The notes under the pieces are model-generated. The model ran no database searches and was not told the DNA's origin. It saw only the letters and a list, made by a program, of their open reading frames with translations. Positions 43,549 through 51,685 of a DNA stretch of 64,000 nt are shown here, piece after piece. Within the stretch, counting starts at the first letter, position 1. The number at the start of each line of letters is the position of its first letter. The position numbers were made by a program, and so were the translations under genes. The stretch comes from JAKPUX01 sp964436305 (GTDB lineage: Bacteria; Zhuqueibacterota; Zhuqueibacteria; Residuimicrobiales; Residuimicrobiaceae), in assembly GCA_964436305.1 (NCBI GenBank), contig CAYTCI010000011.1, positions 1 to 64,000 on the forward strand, given 5' to 3'.

Positions 43549-44109
43549 GTGCAGAAGCAATGGGCGGAGCGGCTGGTGGCAGGGGATGAATCGGCCTTCC
43601 GCGAACTCTATCAGATCCATGCCGACGGTGTCTACCGGCTCTGCTTGCGGCTGCTGCAGCAGCGCGAGGAGGCCGAGGATGCCACGCAGGAGGTTTTTCT
43701 CAAGATCATTGCCGCGCTCCCCGGTTTTCGCGCGGAGGCGCAACTCTCCTCATGGATCTACCGGATCACCCTCAATACCTGTCTGAATCTGCAGCGGCAG
43801 CAGAAGATCAAGCGCTGGCTCTCGCTCGAATGGCTCGAGCTGCAGCCCGAGGCGGCCGCGGCCGAGGAGGGTGCCCTGCACCGGCTGGAGCGCGAGGAGG
43901 AGGAGGCGCTGCTGACAGCGGCCATCAACCGTTTGCCCGAAAAGCAGCGCATCGCCCTGATCCTCAACCGGTTCGAGGAGAAAAGCTATCAGGAGATCGC
44001 GGAGATCCTCGGCTGTTCGCTGGCGGCAGTGGAGAGCCGGATCTTCCAGGCCAAAAAAAATCTCGGAAAAATGCTGGTTCACGACCTCGAACATACAAGT
44101 TTTGCCTGA
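43549..44109 (+). CDS. RNA polymerase ECF sigma factor
   Basis: 186-residue group 4 sigma factor. Region 2 has ESAFRELYQIHADGVYRLCL and DATQEVFLKIIAALPGF (core RNAP and -10 contacts, residues 14-65); region 4 has LPEKQRIALILNRFEEKSYQ and EIAEILGCSLAAVESRIF (helix-turn-helix, residues 127-170). GTG start with GGGAG upstream. The next gene encodes a zinc-finger anti-sigma factor, so activity is probably held back until an envelope signal arrives. Confidence 0.94.
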   Translation: MQKQWAERLVAGDESAFRELYQIHADGVYRLCLRLLQQREEAEDATQEVFLKIIAALPGFRAEAQLSSWIYRITLNTCLNLQRQQKIKRWLSLEWLELQPEAAAAEEGALHRLEREEEEALLTAAINRLPEKQRIALILNRFEEKSYQEIAEILGCSLAAVESRIFQAKKNLGKMLVHDLEHTSFA

Positions 44110-44135
44110 TACGTGTGTCTAATCCAGTAGAGGAA

Positions 44136-44636
44136 ATGATGAGACACGCCGAAATCAAAAACAAGCTGTTGCTCTATCAGGAGAACGGAGTGGACGCGAC
44201 CTTGCGCGCGGAGATCGCCGCCCATCTCGAACACTGCGAGGGCTGCCGTCAGCTGCTGGTCCGGATAAGCCGGATCTACGGTGCGCCGGCCATGGATGCC
44301 CGCGTCGCAGCGCCCGCCAGTCTCTATCCGCGGCTGCGCGCCCGCTGGCAGGCAAACCAGCCGGGTGCCGCGCCCTCCCCGGCGCGGGCCTTCAGCCCGG
44401 TGACTGGGAGGCTTTTTCCGGCTGTTCGTTCGCTGGCGGCTGCGGTGCTGCTGCTGGCGGCGATCGGCGCCGGTCTCTTTCTCGGTGCGCTCCCCGAACC
44501 CCCGACCCCCACCACGGATCAAATCCCGCAGCTGAGAGCGGCTTTTTATACCGATCTTTTTGATGCCGCCAACACCCATTCCTATTATCAGGCGGTGGAA
44601 CAGGTGTATCAACCTGCCGCGGCGGAGGGACGATGA
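44136..44636 (+). CDS. zinc-finger (ZAS) anti-sigma factor
   Basis: About 166 residues. The HxxxCxxC zinc motif HLEHCEGC is near residues 30-37, a Pro/Ala linker follows, then one membrane helix (about residues 94-115) and a short periplasmic tail with a Tyr/Gln-rich end. AGAGGA precedes two adjacent ATGs (44136, 44139). Its stop overlaps the next ATG (ATGA). It should bind the sigma encoded just upstream; the releasing signal is unknown. Confidence 0.87.
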   Translation: MMRHAEIKNKLLLYQENGVDATLRAEIAAHLEHCEGCRQLLVRISRIYGAPAMDARVAAPASLYPRLRARWQANQPGAAPSPARAFSPVTGRLFPAVRSLAAAVLLLAAIGAGLFLGALPEPPTPTTDQIPQLRAAFYTDLFDAANTHSYYQAVEQVYQPAAAEGR

Positions 44637-45109
44637 AAAAACGCTGGTTTCTTGCCGCCCTGTTGCTGCTGACAGTGGTCAACCTGGCGGCTTTCTCCTC
44701 GCTGGCCTGGCGGCGCTGGTGTGCCCATTGCAGCAAGCCGGTCTGCTGTGCGAACGCTCCGGTGGCAGCCCTCGGCAAGGAGCTCGAGCTGGCGCCGGAC
44801 CAATCCGCCGCCATGGACAGCCTGCATGCCCGCTTTGCCGCCGCCGCCACCATGATGGCGAAGGAAATGCAGCAGGAACAGATCCAATTGACCCGGGAGC
44901 TGATGAAAGAACAGCCGGACAGTGTGGCCATCGCGGCTGTGTTGCGACGGATCAACCAACGCCACTATGAACTCTCTCGCGCGACGGTCGATCATCTCCT
45001 GGCCCAGAAAAAAAGACTCACCCCGGAGCAACAGCAAAAACTGCTCGCGATGGTGCTCCACAGCTGTGCGATGAATCCATCTGCATGTATATCCCAATCC
45101 ACCCACTAA
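44633..45109 (+). CDS. membrane-anchored periplasmic CnrX/Spy-like sensor
   Basis: 158 residues: one N-terminal membrane anchor (residues 5-25), a cysteine motif CAHCSKPVCC (Cys30, 33, 38, 39), then helices with the pattern of the heavy-metal-resistance / LTXXQ group (LELAPDQSAAMDSLHARF near residue 53, KRLTPEQQQKLLAMVL near residue 127) and two more cysteines near the end (Cys145, Cys152). In the CnrYXH system a similar periplasmic protein senses metals and controls an anti-sigma. The role here is inferred from fold-like features and place in the operon. Confidence 0.7.
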   Translation: MKKRWFLAALLLLTVVNLAAFSSLAWRRWCAHCSKPVCCANAPVAALGKELELAPDQSAAMDSLHARFAAAATMMAKEMQQEQIQLTRELMKEQPDSVAIAAVLRRINQRHYELSRATVDHLLAQKKRLTPEQQQKLLAMVLHSCAMNPSACISQSTH

Positions 45110-45131
45110 TCCCTAACCAAGGAGAACCCCC

Positions 45132-45425
45132 ATGAAGAAGCTAGTCCTTTTTGTCGTCGTTCTGTTCGTCTTCGCCCTGACCGCTGGTGCCCTCCATGCC
45201 CTCGTCATCACCGACGACAAGGCCAAATCGACCACCGTTCAGAAAGAAGAGTGCTGCAAGAAAGGTGCGGCTGAATGCAAGGATAAAGCCGCGGGCACCA
45301 AGGAGTGCTGCAAAGAGAAGAAAGAGGGCGGCTGTCCGGCAGAGAAAGAAAAAGCCAGCTGTGCCCCCAAGAGCGGTTCCTGCCCTGGCAGCTGCCCCGC
45401 CAAGGCTGATTGCGAGAAAAAGTAA
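45132..45425 (+). CDS. exported cysteine- and lysine-rich small protein
   Basis: 97 residues with a clear signal peptide (first about 23) and then a Lys/Glu-rich domain holding ten cysteines in paired or spaced motifs: EECC, AECK, KECC, GGC, ASC, GSC, GSC and ADC. The arrangement suggests metal or thiol binding like a secreted metallothionein, but no known family is recognised. AAGGAGA precedes the ATG. A strong terminator follows, ending the operon with the sigma factor genes. Confidence 0.75.
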   Translation: MKKLVLFVVVLFVFALTAGALHALVITDDKAKSTTVQKEECCKKGAAECKDKAAGTKECCKEKKEGGCPAEKEKASCAPKSGSCPGSCPAKADCEKK

Positions 45426-45443
45426 TCCCGAGTTGAGCCTTAC

Positions 45444-45474
45444 AAGGGAAGACCGACCGGTCTTCCCTTTTTTT
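45444..45474 (+). terminator. intrinsic terminator of the ECF operon
   Basis: Perfect 11-bp stem AAGGGAAGACC/GGTCTTCCCTT (45444-45454 with 45459-45469), four-base loop, followed by seven T. Confidence 0.92.
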
Positions 45475-45515
45475 ATGTGCCAGAACCCTGCTGCGGCCGC
45501 TGGAAAGGAGAGAGA

Positions 45516-46058
45516 ATGATCCGAAAGCTCGATTTTGCGGAACTGGATGAACGGCGCCGGCAGCGTGAAAGTGCGCTCCGGAATCAGGCGCCCGCGGCGG
45601 TCGTATTGCTGGATGACATCCGCAGCCTGCACAATGTCGGGGCGATTTTCCGCACGGCCGATGGCGCCGGATTCGGCCATCTCTATCTCTGCGGCATCAC
45701 CGGCACCCCGCCGCGCAACGAGATCCGCAAGAGCAGTCTGGGCGCGGAGGAGAGCGTGGCCTGGAGCTATCATCCGGATCCGCTGCCGCTGGCGGCGGAG
45801 CTCAAGGCAGCAGGCTTCCAGCTGGTTGTCCTCGAACAGACCGATGCCAGCATCGATGTCGCCGCCGCGCCCTGTCGCTTTCCTCTCTGTCTGATCATCG
45901 GTCACGAGTATACCGGGGTGCGGGATTCCCTGGTGGAGCTGGCCGATTTGGCCGTGGAGATCCCGATGGCCGGCAGCAAACACTCGCTGAATGTCTCGGT
46001 CGCCTTCGGCATCGCCGCCTATGAAATTTCCCGGCGCCGGGATGATATCCGCGCTTGA
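45516..46058 (+). CDS. TrmH/SpoU-family RNA 2'-O-methyltransferase
   Basis: 180-residue SPOUT knot methyltransferase. Motif 1 SLHNVGAIFRTADGAGF near residue 40, motif 2 LIIGHEYTGV near residue 129 and motif 3 IPMAGSKHSLNVSVAFGIAA near residue 152. ATG has AAGGAG five bases upstream; the frame opens 13 codons earlier, inside the terminator region, so the later start is chosen. The RNA target cannot be told from sequence. No N-terminal extension, so closer to TrmH/TrmL than to RlmB. Confidence 0.9.
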   Translation: MIRKLDFAELDERRRQRESALRNQAPAAVVLLDDIRSLHNVGAIFRTADGAGFGHLYLCGITGTPPRNEIRKSSLGAEESVAWSYHPDPLPLAAELKAAGFQLVVLEQTDASIDVAAAPCRFPLCLIIGHEYTGVRDSLVELADLAVEIPMAGSKHSLNVSVAFGIAAYEISRRRDDIRA

Positions 46059-46137
46059 TGATGTTCTAGTTGCCGTGACTGAAAAGAGTTCCGGGAGCGG
46101 GCGAAAACAGGCGGCATGGCATAAGGATAAGATATTG

Positions 46138-46338
46138 ATGATCGAGCCACTCAAGGAATGGTATCGTGCGCGGGGACGATTTGGCAAGCGGGGTCTGCTC
46201 TACACCCTGGTGGGTGTAGCCGGCTTGACCGCACAGTTGATGCGCGCGGGCTGGCAGCAGCCGTTCGGTGTGATAATCTGGATCCTGATCATAGGCATCG
46301 GCCTCCATTTTCTCTTCATTATGGACAGCCGAGGCTGA
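46138..46338 (+). CDS. small predicted membrane protein
   Basis: 66 residues: basic amphipathic start (EPLKEWYRARGRFGKR), then two possible membrane segments (about residues 19-33 and 41-60), ending in MDSRG. ATG 46138 or TTG 46135 are possible; AAGGA lies 8-11 bases upstream. It stands between the methyltransferase and fabL-like genes on the same strand. No family recognised. Confidence 0.5.
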   Translation: MIEPLKEWYRARGRFGKRGLLYTLVGVAGLTAQLMRAGWQQPFGVIIWILIIGIGLHFLFIMDSRG

Positions 46339-46367
46339 CGGACGGATCCCTGGCGACAGGAGAAAAG

Positions 46368-47138
46368 ATGAACCATTTAAACATGGATTTGCAGGGGAAA
46401 GTAGCGCTGGTAACCGGGGGATCGCGCGGCATCGGCCGGGCCATTGCCCTGCGTCTGGCGGAGGCCGGCGCCGATGTGGCGATCAACTTTTTACGCCAGC
46501 GCACCGCCGCTGACGAGACGGTGGCGCTGATCGAGAAGCTGGGGCGGCGCGCGGTCGCGATCCGCGCCAATGTGGGCGAGGTTGAGAATATCCCCAAACT
46601 GATCGATGAGATCCGTCAGCATTTTGGCCGGCTGGACATTCTCGTCAGCAATGCCGCCTCGGGGGTACTCAAGCCGGCGCTGGAGTTGAATGAGCATCAC
46701 TGGCACTGGACCATGGACATCAATGCCGGCACGCTGCTGCCGCTGACGCAGTTCAGTCTGCCTCTGATGGAGGCTCAAGGCGGTGGGCACATCATCGCGG
46801 TCTCCAGCCTGGGCTCGGTGCGCGCCATTCCCAACTACGCCGCGGTCGGGGCCTCCAAGGCGGCCCTCGAATCGCTCATCCGCCATCTCGCGGTCGAACT
46901 CGCCGCGCGCAACATCCATGTCAATGCCGTTTCGGCCGGGGTCGTGGATACCGACGCCCTCAAGCACTTTCCCAATCGCGACCAGCTGCTCGAGACCAGC
47001 CGGCAAAAAACGCCCTCGGGCCGCCTGACCACGCCCGAGGATGTCGCCGACGTGGTGCTGCTGCTCTGCTCGCCCCTGGCCCAGCAGATCCATGGGCAAA
47101 CCATCGTCGTCGACGGCGGGTATGCGATCATGGGCTGA
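46368..47138 (+). CDS. fabL: SDR-type enoyl-ACP reductase, FabL-like
   Basis: 256-residue short-chain reductase. NAD(P) motif VTGGSRGIGRAIAL near residue 15, NAAS near residue 100, catalytic Tyr-X6-Lys in NYAAVGASKAALE (enoyl-reductase spacing, not the usual YxxxK) and the FabL hallmark VDTDALKHFPNRDQLL near residue 194, then GQTIVVDGGY. It should reduce trans-2-enoyl-ACP in fatty-acid elongation. GGAG precedes the ATG. Confidence 0.85.
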   Translation: MNHLNMDLQGKVALVTGGSRGIGRAIALRLAEAGADVAINFLRQRTAADETVALIEKLGRRAVAIRANVGEVENIPKLIDEIRQHFGRLDILVSNAASGVLKPALELNEHHWHWTMDINAGTLLPLTQFSLPLMEAQGGGHIIAVSSLGSVRAIPNYAAVGASKAALESLIRHLAVELAARNIHVNAVSAGVVDTDALKHFPNRDQLLETSRQKTPSGRLTTPEDVADVVLLLCSPLAQQIHGQTIVVDGGYAIMG

Positions 47139-47160
47139 CCGCGCCCGGTTAAAACACAAA

Positions 47161-47198
47161 AGCGCGCCCCCTTGTCAGAGCGGGGCGCGCTTTTTTTT
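47161..47198. terminator. terminator between fabL-like gene and glgP
   Basis: Ten-bp stem AGCGCGCCCC/GGGGCGCGCT (47161-47170 with 47182-47191), 11-base loop, eight T on the plus strand and a looser T-rich stretch on the minus strand. Separates two convergent genes. Confidence 0.9.
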
Positions 47199-47219
47199 AT
47201 GCCGTGAATCCAGCCCGGA

Positions 47220-49784
47220 TCACTCCTGAAACCAGGAGATCAGACCGGTATCGAAGGGGGAGGCGAGCTCGGCGTGGTACGGCATGACCCGGACCGAGAA
47301 GCCGTGCTGGCCGGTCTTTTCACAGGGGATGATCGCCTCGAAGCGGCAGAGATTCTTCTTGAGGTGTTCGACCTGCTGCATCACCATGCTCTGGCCGTTG
47401 ATGATCTCGTCGTCGGAATCGAGCATTCCATAATAGACCTCGACACGCAGCTCCTCGGATTTGAGGCCGTCGCTGTCGACCGTAGCGGAGATCCGCATCT
47501 TGCCGCCGACACTGACCTCTTCGCCCTCTTCCGATTCAACCGCGGTAATCCGCACCCTGGACCATTGATTCTGCACCCGGGACTTCCAGGCGGCGAGTTC
47601 CCTGGCCAGTTCCATCTTGTTGCGGCTGAGTTTTTGCCAGCGCTCTTCTGCGGGCAGATAATAGTGCTCGAAATAGTCGCGAACCATGCGGTTGGTGTTG
47701 AAGACCGGGCTGAGCACCTGGATGCTGCTCTTCATCATCGCGATCCACTCGCGCGGCAGTTTGTTGCTGCTGCGCTGATAGAAGAGCGGAACGACCTCCT
47801 GTTCGAGCAGGGAGTAGAGCGACTCCACCTCATAGAGATCCTGCTCCTCGGCGCTTTCAAACTCCTCGCCGCGGCCGATGGCCCAGCCGACCGATTTGGT
47901 ATAGGCTTCATCCCACCAGCCGTCGAGGATGCTGACGTTAAGGGCACCGTTGAGGCTGGCCTTCATGCCGCTGGTGCCGCTGGCCTCGCGCGGCCGGATC
48001 GGGGTATTGAGCCAGATATCGACGCCGCGGACCATACTGGCGGCGACCTCCATGTCATAGTCCTCGATGAAGACGATGCGGCTGCGGAACTCCTGGTTGC
48101 GGATGATATTGACGATGTCGCGGATGATCCCCTTGCCGATATTGTCGCGCGGGTGGGCCTTGCCGGCAAAGATGAATTGCACCGGGCGTTCCTTGTTGTT
48201 GAGGATGGCCTTGAGGCGGTCGAGGTCCTGAAAGATCAGCTTGGCGCGTTTGTAGGAGGCGAAACGGCGGGCGAAGCCAATGGTCAGGGCCTGGGGGTCG
48301 AGCACCTCGTCGGCCTTGGCGATATCCTCGGGCCGGGCATCGGCGTTCTCCAGCTGGGTGTGCAGGCGCTTGCGGGTGAAGGCGACCAGCCGTTCACGGC
48401 GGCGTTCGTGGGTGCGCCAGAGTTCTTCATCGGGGATCTGCTGGATGCGGTCCCAGACCGAGTCTTCGGCGGCGATGCTGCTCCAGCGTGGACCGAGGTA
48501 GCGATGAAAGAGTTCGGCCATATCCTCCGAGATCCAGGTCGGCAGATGGACGCCGTTGGTGACGTGGCCGATGGGGACCTGATTCTCGGGGAGTTCCGGC
48601 CAAAGGTAGTGCCACATCTTGCGGGCCACCTCGCCGTGCAGCTTGCTGACGCCGTTGCAGGCCCCGGACATCGAGATGGCGAAGATGGCCATGTTGAACT
48701 TGCCGTTGTTCTGCGGCAGGCCGATGCCGCCGAGGCGGTACAGCTGGTCCGCGGAGATCTGCAGGGCGCTGTAGTAGCTGCCGATATAGCGGTCGATCAG
48801 GCCGGGATCGAACTCATCGATGCCGGCGGGCACCGGGGTATGGCTGGTGAACAGGGTGCTGTTGCGATTGGCTTCCTGCGCCTCATGGAAGGTGAGGCCC
48901 GATTCCTGCATCAACAGGCGAACCCGCTCGAGGGCCATAAAGGCCGAATGGCCCTCGTTCATGTGGCAGATATCCGGGCGGAGGCCGAGGCGTTCGAGGG
49001 CACGGATGCCGCCGATGCCGAGGACGATCTCCTGTTTGATGCGCATCTCTTCCTCACCACCGTAGAGCACGTCGGTGATGTCCTGATCCTCCGGGCTGTT
49101 CTCCGGGACATTGGTATCGAGCAGGTAGAGGGGCACGCGGCCGACCTGGGCGCACCAGATGTGGACCAGGACGGGGCGCTGCAGGATTTCGACGGTAATG
49201 GTGAGGGGTTTGCCCTCCTCGTCGCTTTCGAGCTTGATGGGCATGTTGTAAAAATCGTTTTCCGGATAATTTTCCTGCTGCCAGCCATCCTTGGAGAGGT
49301 ATTGATGAAAATAGCCCTTCTGGTAGAGCAGGCCGACGCCGACGAGCGGGATGCCCAGATCGCTGGCTGATTTCAGGTGGTCCGCAGAGAGGACGCCGAG
49401 GCCGCCGGAGTAGAGCGGCAGTCCTTCATTGAGGCCGTACTCCATCGAAAAATAGGCGATACGGAAGTTTTTCTGCTGCGGATAATTCTTCTGAAACCAG
49501 GATTTTTGCGAGAGATAGTTTTGCAGGGCGGTGCGGGTGCGCTGCAGGTGGGAGAGGTAGCCGTCGTCCCGGGCGCGCGCTTCGAGCAGGGCCTGGTCGA
49601 TGCGGCCGAGCAGCCGCACCGGATTGTGGCCGGATCTCTCCCAAAGGTCGCGGTCGAGACGGCGAAAGAGGTTGCGCAGATCGTGGTCCCAGGTCCAGTA
49701 CAGGTTATAGGCGAGGTCGCGCAGGGCGGAGAGTTCGACGGGCAGGGAGGGCACCACTTTATACTTCTGAATGGAGATGGCCAT
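47220..49784 (-). CDS. glgP: alpha-glucan (glycogen/maltodextrin) phosphorylase
   Basis: 854-residue GT35 enzyme that releases glucose 1-phosphate from alpha-glucans. It belongs to the form with an N-terminal DUF3417 domain (LPVELSALRDLAYNLYWTWD near residue 14). Seen: YFSMEYGLNEGLPLYSGGLG near residue 110, HMNEGHSAF near residue 275, THTPVPAGIDEF near residue 313, and the PLP lysine motif EASGTSGMKASLNG near residue 598. ATG preceded by AAGGA on the minus strand; a candidate promoter lies 40-70 bases upstream. Confidence 0.96.
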   Translation of the reverse strand: MAISIQKYKVVPSLPVELSALRDLAYNLYWTWDHDLRNLFRRLDRDLWERSGHNPVRLLGRIDQALLEARARDDGYLSHLQRTRTALQNYLSQKSWFQKNYPQQKNFRIAYFSMEYGLNEGLPLYSGGLGVLSADHLKSASDLGIPLVGVGLLYQKGYFHQYLSKDGWQQENYPENDFYNMPIKLESDEEGKPLTITVEILQRPVLVHIWCAQVGRVPLYLLDTNVPENSPEDQDITDVLYGGEEEMRIKQEIVLGIGGIRALERLGLRPDICHMNEGHSAFMALERVRLLMQESGLTFHEAQEANRNSTLFTSHTPVPAGIDEFDPGLIDRYIGSYYSALQISADQLYRLGGIGLPQNNGKFNMAIFAISMSGACNGVSKLHGEVARKMWHYLWPELPENQVPIGHVTNGVHLPTWISEDMAELFHRYLGPRWSSIAAEDSVWDRIQQIPDEELWRTHERRRERLVAFTRKRLHTQLENADARPEDIAKADEVLDPQALTIGFARRFASYKRAKLIFQDLDRLKAILNNKERPVQFIFAGKAHPRDNIGKGIIRDIVNIIRNQEFRSRIVFIEDYDMEVAASMVRGVDIWLNTPIRPREASGTSGMKASLNGALNVSILDGWWDEAYTKSVGWAIGRGEEFESAEEQDLYEVESLYSLLEQEVVPLFYQRSSNKLPREWIAMMKSSIQVLSPVFNTNRMVRDYFEHYYLPAEERWQKLSRNKMELARELAAWKSRVQNQWSRVRITAVESEEGEEVSVGGKMRISATVDSDGLKSEELRVEVYYGMLDSDDEIINGQSMVMQQVEHLKKNLCRFEAIIPCEKTGQHGFSVRVMPYHAELASPFDTGLISWFQE

Positions 49785-49824
49785 CGGGATTCCTTAAGAG
49801 CAAGATGAAAAGGACATTTCAGTA

Positions 49825-49853
49825 AAGATAATGAAAAAAGCGCTTCCAATCAA
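49825..49853 (-). promoter_or_regulatory. candidate glgP promoter
   Basis: On the minus strand TTGATT (49853-49848), 17-base spacer, TATCTT (49830-49825), about 40 bases before the glgP ATG. Confidence 0.55.
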
Positions 49854-50228
49854 GCAAAAATCCGTCGCAACGGGCTGACCTCACCGCCACGGCGGATGGA
49901 GGCTGGCACGACTGTTGCAAAAGAGATGGCAGAACGGTCAACGGCCCCTTGCCACCGGGGTGCTCCCTCAGCGCTGACCGAAATGAAGAACGGGTTAGTA
50001 ATATAAAAACAGTGAGTAACAGGATACGGGTCGTCGGGTGGATGGGGTGAATCGGTTGCAGAAAACGGATCTTGAAGCACCGGTGATGTATTGCCCTGAG
50101 TTAGCGTATCAGAGAGAGACAATCAGCGATCCCCGCCTGGATTCAGCATCCCTGTTCGGCACCCGGTTTTTCGCTTTCGCAAGCACGACACTTTGCATGT
50201 TTGCACCTTTCAATGTACGGAGGAAGTG
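49854..50228. other. intergenic region between glgP and the exported-protein cluster
   Basis: The only gap over 300 bases. It holds the glgP promoter at its left end, a GGTCA...TGACC inverted repeat around 49937-49979 that could be a weak leader structure, an A+T-rich patch near 49995-50010 and a good ribosome site (CGGAGGAAG) before ATG 50229. No gene, promoter with good spacing, or RNA family is convincing in the rest. Confidence 0.4.
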
Positions 50229-51635
50229 ATGAATTCGTCATCTCAGCATCCCATCCTGCTGGTAGTCCTGGCCTTCTTCGTCCTGACGTCGACGCTGCTG
50301 GCTGCGACGGGCGACACCCTTTCGGTCGGCAACAGTGCCGGCCTGCCGGGCATGGCCGGTTATACCATCCCGGTCAATCTGCGTAATGTCACGACGCTGA
50401 AAGGGCTGCTCTTCAAGATCAAGGATCTCCCCGATTCCCTGACGGTCACCAATGTCGCGGTCACCGGCCGGGCCTCCGGATTTCAGGTCCAGTCGACAGC
50501 AGTGGGCGGAACCATCAAGATCCTGATGTATCCGACCAATGGCAGCACGCCGCTGCTCACCGCCGGCAACGGGACCATCCTCAATCTGACGGTTTCGGTC
50601 AATCCGGCGGCCGTGCGCGGGACCAAGGCGACGGTTTCGCCGGACAGCCTCAAGGCGGCCAATACCACCCAGCAGGCGGTGACCGTTTACACCAGGAGCG
50701 GCTATTTCTGGTATGGCATCAAGGGCGATATCAAGGCAGACGGCGCGGTTAACCTGTTCGACGTGCTGCGCCTGATCGATATCGTTCTGGGCCGCACCCC
50801 CTCCGCGAGTGAGTACGAAAAGTGGTCGAGCGACCTCAACAACGACGGCGCCACCGATGTGGCGGACATCACCTCGCTGATCGATCTGGCCGTTGCCGCC
50901 ACCCCGCGGGTCGAGAGCGACCAGCCTGCCGATTACTCCGGCCATGCCGAGCTTACGATTTCCGCCCTGCCCAGGGATGTGACGGGTCCGGTCTCGGTGC
51001 CAGTGCAGATCAAGTCGTCGGCCCCGGTGAGCGGCCTGCAATTCTCTTTCAAACTCGACGCGCACCGCTTCCTGGTCGCGCAGCCGCGGGTGACTGAACT
51101 GAGCCGGCACATGAGTGTGGCGATCGAACCGCATGGTGATGAGGTGGCGGTCATGCTCTACAGTCTGACGGGCGATCCCCTGCCGCTCAACGAGGGCACG
51201 GTCCTGCAGATCCCGGTGACCATCGCCGAGCCGCTGGCGAAGAATGAGGATCTCAAGATTACCTCGGCGCTGGCCGGCACGGTCGGCGGCGGAGCGCTGC
51301 AGATGGAGTATGGCAATCCCAGCCCGGCCGTGAGTGCCGCACCGGAGTCCTTTGCCCTGATGCAGAATACGCCCAATCCTTTCAACATGTCGACCCGGAT
51401 CACCTATGAAGTGCCCACCCTGCAGCAGGGATCGGCCCCGATCAAGCTGATGGTTTACAACGCCCAAGGACAGGAAGTGAAAACCCTGGTGAACGAGAGA
51501 AGGAGTGCCGGAAGATACACGGTGAACTGGGACGGCCGGGACAACGCCGGCAATTACGTCTCTTCCGGCGTCTATTTTTACAAAATGACCGCCGGCAGCG
51601 TCGTCCTGACCAAAAAGCTGGCCGTCACCAAGTAA
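50229..51635 (+). CDS. exported cohesin-dockerin-cohesin protein with FlgD-Ig C-terminal domain
   Basis: 468 residues. Signal peptide (about residues 8-28), a cohesin-like beta domain (GMAGYTIPVNLRN near 42 to about 160), a two-repeat dockerin with calcium-type loops DIKADGAVNLFD and DLNNDGATDVAD (about 165-225), a second cohesin-like domain (about 240-370) and a C-terminal FlgD-Ig / Por-type domain (ALMQNTPNPFNMSTRITYEV to YFYKMTAGSVVLTKKLAVTK). The last domain is typical for proteins sent to the cell surface in the FCB group. ATG with CGGAGGAAG upstream. First of four related exported proteins. Confidence 0.8.
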   Translation: MNSSSQHPILLVVLAFFVLTSTLLAATGDTLSVGNSAGLPGMAGYTIPVNLRNVTTLKGLLFKIKDLPDSLTVTNVAVTGRASGFQVQSTAVGGTIKILMYPTNGSTPLLTAGNGTILNLTVSVNPAAVRGTKATVSPDSLKAANTTQQAVTVYTRSGYFWYGIKGDIKADGAVNLFDVLRLIDIVLGRTPSASEYEKWSSDLNNDGATDVADITSLIDLAVAATPRVESDQPADYSGHAELTISALPRDVTGPVSVPVQIKSSAPVSGLQFSFKLDAHRFLVAQPRVTELSRHMSVAIEPHGDEVAVMLYSLTGDPLPLNEGTVLQIPVTIAEPLAKNEDLKITSALAGTVGGGALQMEYGNPSPAVSAAPESFALMQNTPNPFNMSTRITYEVPTLQQGSAPIKLMVYNAQGQEVKTLVNERRSAGRYTVNWDGRDNAGNYVSSGVYFYKMTAGSVVLTKKLAVTK

Positions 51636-51685
51636 AGGCAAAGCTCTTTCGCACGGGGTGTCACTTTAATTGAGAGGATTTTGAA

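Noticed and set aside
47274..49370. Plus-strand frame of about 700 codons
   Set aside because: Entirely antisense to glgP, with repetitive Ala/Gly/Asp-rich sequence typical of mirrored codon bias.
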